From an uncultured Siphonobacter sp. (GTDB lineage: Bacteria; Bacteroidota; Bacteroidia; Cytophagales; Spirosomataceae): a stretch of DNA of 37,484 nt. The notes beneath the pieces are model-generated. The model did no database searches and was not told the DNA's origin. It saw nothing but the letters and a program-made list of their open reading frames with translations. Position 1 is the first letter of the stretch. Every line of letters starts with the position of its first letter. The stretch covers positions 1-37,484 of the forward strand of contig CAJYHS010000072.1 in NCBI GenBank assembly GCA_913774715.1, read 5' to 3'. Positions 32,732 through 37,484 of this stretch are shown piece after piece. A program made the position numbers and the translations under genes.

Positions 32732-35044
32732 ATGAAAACAATCTTCTTCCTGTGGGTTAATTGTATGATTTTCTTTTCTGCGAAAGGCCAGTTAACCATC
32801 ACCACAACCTCGAGTACGGAATATGCTAAAGATCATGATCAGGCCATTTACCCTGCGTTTGTTGATGATTTACCTTATCAGAGCTGGACTGAAGCCGGAA
32901 GTAAAGACTTTTTTCAATTGAAGGCTACCGGAGGAAACCACTACGAGTGGCAGCTGGTCGAAGGAAAATTACCCCCTGGACTATCGCTTACGACGAATGG
33001 GAAAATTCAGGGAACGGTTACTCAGGAAGGAACGTACACGTTTACGGTAAAAGTAAAAGAAGGAAATACGTCCGCTACTAAGAAATTAACGATGACCGCT
33101 GAACCTTACCGGGCCAGGTGGTATGAAGAAGCGAAGTTTGGCGTAAATGTGGGTTGCGGTTTCGTATCGGAACCCAGAATTGTGGGGTCGTGGACGATGC
33201 CCAAGGAAGAAATTAAGGCAAAGGTAGCCCAGCTTGAAGCCCGTATGTCAGCTTTCAATGCCACTAAATGGGCTCAGCAAACAGCTGATTTAGGCGGGAA
33301 GTTTCTTAATTACTCCGTGCATTCATTTGATGCCTGGCGAATGTGGCCCTCCACAACTCCCACGAATGGCGAACTCAAAACAAAGCGGAATTATGCGGGT
33401 GAGTTGATTCAGGCCTGCCATGCTAAAAAACTTAAATTCATCGCCTATTTCGCCCCTGACAAAGGAGGAAATCCGGGAAATACTGACTATGCCGTGCATC
33501 AGGACAGTCCAGATTACGATGCCTGGGGAACCATGAATCTGGGTCTGGTTAAAGAACTGGTGCAAATGGGAGCGGATGGACTCTGGGTAGATGTGGGCGG
33601 TACACCAGAGTTTTACTCCGTGGTGGATCCTAAATGGTTTAACTGGCAAAAAATAGTGGCCTACGCCCGCACGCACAATCCCCATTTTATCTTTTTTTCT
33701 AATCCCGGCATTCGGATGCACGGAGCCCTGGCCAATTACCCGTATGCCGATGTCGTAGTGTATGAGGGAGAAGCTCACCCTAATAGCTTTATGCTAACGG
33801 TGGGAAATCCGTCGATCCAAAAGAAAAAAATGGCCGTTGAGACTAGTTTATTACTGGACTCCGAGTGGGCCTGGATTCCCTCCAAAGGAATTCCTCACGT
33901 ACCCGCTAAAGACCCGGACATACTCATTGACTATATCAAACGAAACTGGGCGAATGGGGTAACCGTTTCGCTCAACTGGCCCGTCAGGCCGGATGGCACC
34001 TTTATCGTCCCTGAATACAGCGAAGCCCTGGCAAAAATTGGGAAATTTGTTAAAGCCAATCAGTCTTATGCACGAACAGGTACTGCGGGCAATGCTGGAA
34101 AAACAGGTGCCGCAACGGCAAATCGAAGTCTGGTAACGAAAGCACAGAAGCCAGTAACCACAGATCGGACGGGCTTGACAACTTTATTTTCAGCCATTAA
34201 AGACAACGTAGCTCAAAGGGATAATGAAGGTAATTTTCGTGGTATGCGGATCGTAGTTGGTGCTGCCCCGATCCTCATTGCTGCTATAGGTGCTCCGGCT
34301 ACTGAAGTAACGCCAGAAATACTCATTCGGGAGTATGCTTCTGATTACCCACTTTTATATGATAAGGCTTCAAAAAAATCCGCAACGAATGTTATTACTA
34401 TTCCCGAGACCCGTTTGGAAGCCGGCCATTCTTACATTATTACCGTCAAAGTAAAGGGTAACTATCAGGCAAACCCGGTTAATAACCCTCCCGTTACTAC
34501 GGATCTGAGAGTCGTAGAGAAGTTCGCTCTGAATGCCTATGGAAACCGAATTCCCGCCGTAAAAGATGGCTTCGGAGCTTTACTAAATCTAACCTATAAA
34601 GTACTTGCTAATGAAAAGAGTACTAACCTGGCCTTAGGTAAACCCGTAGCTCTGATTTCGAATCGGAATGGTAAATTATTGGGGCCCGCCGCGGGAATGT
34701 TCTATGCTGAAAATATAGTAGACGGCAATAGAAGTACCATGGGTGTGGGCGGAGATGAATACGGAAGTACCGTAAGGGTTGATTTACAGAAAACAACGCC
34801 GATTAAGCAGATTAATGTCTTCTTTCATCCGGAAAACTTCGCTACTGAATTTGAAATGTATACATCCGTAGACGGAGTCAAACTTGACAAAATAGCGAGT
34901 GTGAAGAACAGTAGTATGAAAAAAGAATTCTCGTTTAAGCCTGATAAAGTTGCCTGTAGATATGTATATATAAAATCGATAAAACCAGACGGACCGAAAC
35001 AGCCGGGCACGCAAATGAGTATTCAGGAGCTCCAGGTCTATTAA
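32732..35044 (+). CDS. Secreted GH29-like protein with Ig-like and discoidin-type domains
   Basis: A 770-residue multidomain protein. Signal peptide 1-19 (ends FSAKG); putative Ig domain about 55-125 (LPPGLSLTTNGKIQGT); a GH29 alpha-L-fucosidase-like barrel about 128-445, starting RARWYEEAKFGVNVG, with FNATKWAQQTADLGGKF, then GLWVDVGG (283-290), where D287 is at the nucleophile position. Residues 448-625 are low-complexity and unassigned. The C-terminus (about 630-770) is F5/8 type C/CBM32-like, ending IQELQVY. It resembles fucosidases but KHHDGF is replaced by SVHSFDAW (195-202), so fucosidase activity is not assured. ATG 32732 starts the signal; ATG 32708/32726 are alternatives. After the GH20 terminator, so a separate unit. 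Confidence 0.82.
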   Translation: MKTIFFLWVNCMIFFSAKGQLTITTTSSTEYAKDHDQAIYPAFVDDLPYQSWTEAGSKDFFQLKATGGNHYEWQLVEGKLPPGLSLTTNGKIQGTVTQEGTYTFTVKVKEGNTSATKKLTMTAEPYRARWYEEAKFGVNVGCGFVSEPRIVGSWTMPKEEIKAKVAQLEARMSAFNATKWAQQTADLGGKFLNYSVHSFDAWRMWPSTTPTNGELKTKRNYAGELIQACHAKKLKFIAYFAPDKGGNPGNTDYAVHQDSPDYDAWGTMNLGLVKELVQMGADGLWVDVGGTPEFYSVVDPKWFNWQKIVAYARTHNPHFIFFSNPGIRMHGALANYPYADVVVYEGEAHPNSFMLTVGNPSIQKKKMAVETSLLLDSEWAWIPSKGIPHVPAKDPDILIDYIKRNWANGVTVSLNWPVRPDGTFIVPEYSEALAKIGKFVKANQSYARTGTAGNAGKTGAATANRSLVTKAQKPVTTDRTGLTTLFSAIKDNVAQRDNEGNFRGMRIVVGAAPILIAAIGAPATEVTPEILIREYASDYPLLYDKASKKSATNVITIPETRLEAGHSYIITVKVKGNYQANPVNNPPVTTDLRVVEKFALNAYGNRIPAVKDGFGALLNLTYKVLANEKSTNLALGKPVALISNRNGKLLGPAAGMFYAENIVDGNRSTMGVGGDEYGSTVRVDLQKTTPIKQINVFFHPENFATEFEMYTSVDGVKLDKIASVKNSSMKKEFSFKPDKVACRYVYIKSIKPDGPKQPGTQMSIQELQVY

Positions 35045-35061
35045 GTACCTATTTACGGCTT

Positions 35062-35412
35062 CTATTTTCTAAGAAACCGGAATTCGCTTCCCGCATAACG
35101 AGGAAAGTAACCCGGCAGACTATCAATGCTAAGAATATAATCTGAGCTGATGCGGTACGCGAAGGTTTTGGGTTGAACCAAAATATAGGCAGGTCCGGTA
35201 TATTGTAGGGTAATGTATTGATTATGAAGACTATATTTATAAGAAGAAGAAAGGTTACTCGTGCCCGCCCGAATCAGTTGATCCTGCGTAAAGCGAAGCG
35301 TATCCCGGTCATTAGACACATTGACCCAGACTCCCGGGAGATAAGCAGAGGAATCTTTATCTCTGGTACAGGCGATTAATCCAAGGAAAATAAAAGGGAA
35401 AAGGCGTTTCAT
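35062..35412 (-). CDS. Small lipoprotein, unknown function
   Basis: A 116-residue protein with a lipobox at LIAC (12-15) after MKRLFPFIFLG and a lipocalin-like beta-rich chain (GVWVNVSNDRDTLRF, YSLHNQYITLQY, SIDSLPGYFPRY). No family is recognised with certainty. It lies on the opposite strand between the GH29-like and pectate lyase genes, ending only 17 bases from the GH29-like stop. Confidence 0.7.
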   Translation of the reverse strand: MKRLFPFIFLGLIACTRDKDSSAYLPGVWVNVSNDRDTLRFTQDQLIRAGTSNLSSSYKYSLHNQYITLQYTGPAYILVQPKTFAYRISSDYILSIDSLPGYFPRYAGSEFRFLRK

Positions 35413-35697
35413 AAGCGGCGATTTTGATCTGAAGACCCCTTTTATTCCTTAAAAGTTGGAAGGCCGAATAAAGAATGACGGTATTAAGAAATCTTACCCT
35501 GAAATTCCAGCTTAAAGCTTTTTGCCCTGATAAGATGCTACAATAGCTCGAAAAAATAATATAGATATGTCGGGGTTTATTAGCCTTATTTTGAGTTTAC
35601 AATGGGGTTCAATCTTCGACCAACCTCTTTCTTTAGTACGATACGATACTCTTTTACCCGAAAGAAACCACGATTTATCTATTTATTCATTTACCCA

Positions 35698-37326
35698 ATG
35701 AAGAAAAACCTCATTCCTGTATTATTAGCTGCTGTACTGAGTTCAACGAGCGTTTTTGCTCAGTATCCCAAAGTTCCTGCGGATGTGGAGAAAGCCAGCG
35801 ATGAAATGATGAAAGAAGCCCGCCGCCAGTCTGATTTGGCCTGGCAAAAGGCCTATCCAACGATATTGAAAGAAGCCCGTGAAGGTAAGCCTTATATTCC
35901 CTGGGCGGGCCGCCCGTATGATTTACCCCAGGCCCCGATTCCGGCATTTCCCGGAGCTGAAGGGGGCGGAGCGTATTCCTTTGGCGGTCGTGGTGGAAAA
36001 GTAATAGTAGTGACCAGTCTGGAAGACAGCGGACCGGGAACCCTTCGCGAAGCCTGCGAGCAGGGCGGTGCCCGGACCATCGTATTCAACGTAGCAGGAA
36101 TTATCAAGCTGAAGACACCCTTGATTATCCGGGCTCCTTACGTGACCATTGCCGGACAATCGGCTCCGGGTGACGGCGTGTGCGTAGCGGGCGAATCGGT
36201 GTGGATTAACACGCACGATGTGGTCGTTCGATACATGCGTTTCCGTCGGGGAGAAACCAACGTGGGCCGTCGGGACGATTCCATTGGCGGCAACCCCATC
36301 GGTAATATCATGATCGATCACGTATCGGCCAGTTGGGGTCTGGATGAGAACATGTCGATGTATCGTCACATGTATAATGACAGCACGGGAGCCATTGAGC
36401 AGAAATTGCCGACGGTAAATATTACCATTCAGAATTCCATTTTCTCGGAAGCTCTGGACACATGGAATCACGCTTTTGGGAGTACGCTGGGCGGCGAAAA
36501 CTGTACCTTTATGCGGAACCTCTGGGCGGATAATGCCGGACGGAACCCGTCCATTGGCTGGTATGGTATCTTCAATTTCGTCAATAACGTAGTCTTTAAC
36601 TGGGTACACCGTTCGGTGGACGGTGGTGATTACCGGGCGATGTACAACATCATCAACAACTATTATAAACCTGGCCCATTAACGCCGAAAGATTCTCCGG
36701 TGGGTCATCGCATTGTCAAACCGGAAGCCGGTCGTAGTAAGCTGGATCACCTGGTGTTTGGTCGTACGTACGTGAATGGAAACATTATGGAAGGGAACGA
36801 CGCCGTAACGAAAGATAACTGGAACGGCGGTGTTCAGGTAGAAGATTTACCCAACACAGGTAAGTACACGGCTGACATGAAGTGGAATTCGCCGCTGCCC
36901 ATGCCTGAGTTAACGATTTTACCCACCACTAAAGCGTACGATTATGTATTAACGAACGCCGGAGCTACCTTACCCAAACGCGATCCCGTGGATACACGAA
37001 TTGTACAGCAGGTGAAGACGGGTAAGATTACGTATACAGAAGGCGTTAAGTTACCCGAAACGCAGTTCAAGCACCGTCGTTTACCCATTGATTCCTATAA
37101 ACAGGGAATCATTACGGACATTAGTCAGGTCGGAGGATATCCTGAATACAAAGGAACGCCTTACGTTGATTCCGATAAAGACGGCATCCCCGATGAATGG
37201 GAAAAGAAAAATGGATTGAATCCTAAGGATGCTTCGGATGCGACGAAAATCAAGAAAAAAGACGGGTATACCAATATTGAAAATTACCTGAACAGTCTGG
37301 TGTCGGTATCGTCCGTTAAGCCTTGA
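35698..37326 (+). CDS. Secreted PL1-like pectate lyase with calcium-binding tail
   Basis: A 542-residue right-handed beta-helix enzyme. Signal 1-21 (SVFAQ), then a charged helical linker (about 22-75), then the beta-helix from AFPGAEGGGAYSFGGRGG (83-100) through GPGTLREAC and NIMIDHVSASWGLDE (203-217), the vWiDH-type motif, and RNPSIGWYG (Arg near the catalytic site). The tail from about 480 has DSDKDGIPDEWE (491-502), a calcium-binding TSP3/dockerin-like loop. It cleaves pectate by beta-elimination, needing Ca2+. ATG 35698 starts the signal peptide; an in-frame ATG at 35602 is upstream and not preferred. Confidence 0.9.
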   Translation: MKKNLIPVLLAAVLSSTSVFAQYPKVPADVEKASDEMMKEARRQSDLAWQKAYPTILKEAREGKPYIPWAGRPYDLPQAPIPAFPGAEGGGAYSFGGRGGKVIVVTSLEDSGPGTLREACEQGGARTIVFNVAGIIKLKTPLIIRAPYVTIAGQSAPGDGVCVAGESVWINTHDVVVRYMRFRRGETNVGRRDDSIGGNPIGNIMIDHVSASWGLDENMSMYRHMYNDSTGAIEQKLPTVNITIQNSIFSEALDTWNHAFGSTLGGENCTFMRNLWADNAGRNPSIGWYGIFNFVNNVVFNWVHRSVDGGDYRAMYNIINNYYKPGPLTPKDSPVGHRIVKPEAGRSKLDHLVFGRTYVNGNIMEGNDAVTKDNWNGGVQVEDLPNTGKYTADMKWNSPLPMPELTILPTTKAYDYVLTNAGATLPKRDPVDTRIVQQVKTGKITYTEGVKLPETQFKHRRLPIDSYKQGIITDISQVGGYPEYKGTPYVDSDKDGIPDEWEKKNGLNPKDASDATKIKKKDGYTNIENYLNSLVSVSSVKP

Positions 37327-37344
37327 TAATTTACTTCCGCCTGA

Positions 37345-37386
37345 AAAAGTGTCAGTGATGGCGAAGTCTTTTGCTGGCACTTTTCT
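37345..37386 (+). terminator. Terminator after pectate lyase
   Basis: Stem aaaagtgtcag (37345-37355) with ctggcactttt (37374-37384), one G-T pair, 18-base loop and T-rich 3' end. Confidence 0.6.
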
Positions 37387-37484
37387 CAAAATGAAGTACG
37401 ATTAATAGCTTGTAAATCAACGTTGATTTATAAAGATAAAGTACCCGGAGCGTGTGTATCCAACCCACGTTTTTGATCATTAAT

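Noticed and set aside
35923-36609. 228-codon minus-strand frame inside the pectate lyase gene
   Set aside because: Antisense shadow of the high-GC beta-helix coding region; no signal or motif.

Overview
The window looks like chromosomal DNA of a member of the Bacteroidota, most likely order Cytophagales (Spirosoma/Siphonobacter-like relatives). The reasons are a SusC/SusD outer-membrane pair, promoters of the Bacteroidota type (TAnnTTTG near -7, some with TTG 18-22 bp upstream), A-rich start contexts without Shine-Dalgarno sequences, a DUF2851 protein, a YtxJ-type bacilliredoxin and several TIGR/Pfam-like families typical of this group. The genus is an inference; no rRNA is present.

Left part (1-17693) is mostly housekeeping and small accessory units. 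A minus-strand unit holds a MOSC-domain protein, an OmpR-type response regulator and a sensor kinase that runs off the left edge. Divergent from it is a MarR-type regulator followed by a secreted YceI protein. Then come a VOC/glyoxalase-fold protein, a single tRNA-Gln(TTG) with its own promoter and terminator, an MlaE/MlaF-type lipid ABC transporter pair, a small outer-membrane beta-barrel, a short-chain dehydrogenase and a ROK-family sugar kinase without the usual zinc motif. After a first GH106-like glycoside hydrolase come cytidine deaminase, YtxJ, Kdo transferase (WaaA), RsgA, a small membrane protein, a JmjC-like cupin protein and a DUF2851 protein.

Right part (18092-37326) begins with a PepSY membrane protein and then a polysaccharide utilisation region: SusC, SusD, a second GH106-like enzyme, a DUF2264 (possibly GH154) enzyme, a GH20 hexosaminidase with a C-terminal PA14 domain, a secreted GH29-like enzyme with a discoidin-type C-terminus, and a PL1-like pectate lyase with a calcium-binding tail. 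Two unrelated genes (a DUF1801/YdeI protein and an endonuclease III) are interleaved. Together the enzymes suggest uptake and stepwise exo-cleavage of a rhamnose- and uronate-containing plant or microbial polysaccharide, with a pectate-lyase endo-activity. The exact substrate cannot be read from sequence. No dedicated PUL regulator (hybrid two-component system, ECF sigma/anti-sigma or SusR) is visible.

Non-coding structure: nine terminator-like hairpins, several promoter candidates, an operator-like palindrome upstream of the MarR gene, an 11-bp direct repeat with a 22-bp period upstream of the PepSY gene, and a family of about 95-99 bp hairpin repeats with gtagagacg/cgtctctac ends: two tandem copies at 29233-29450 with compensatory changes in the stem, and one degenerate copy at 16317-16411. 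No CRISPR array, phage, integrase, transposase or obvious defence system was seen.
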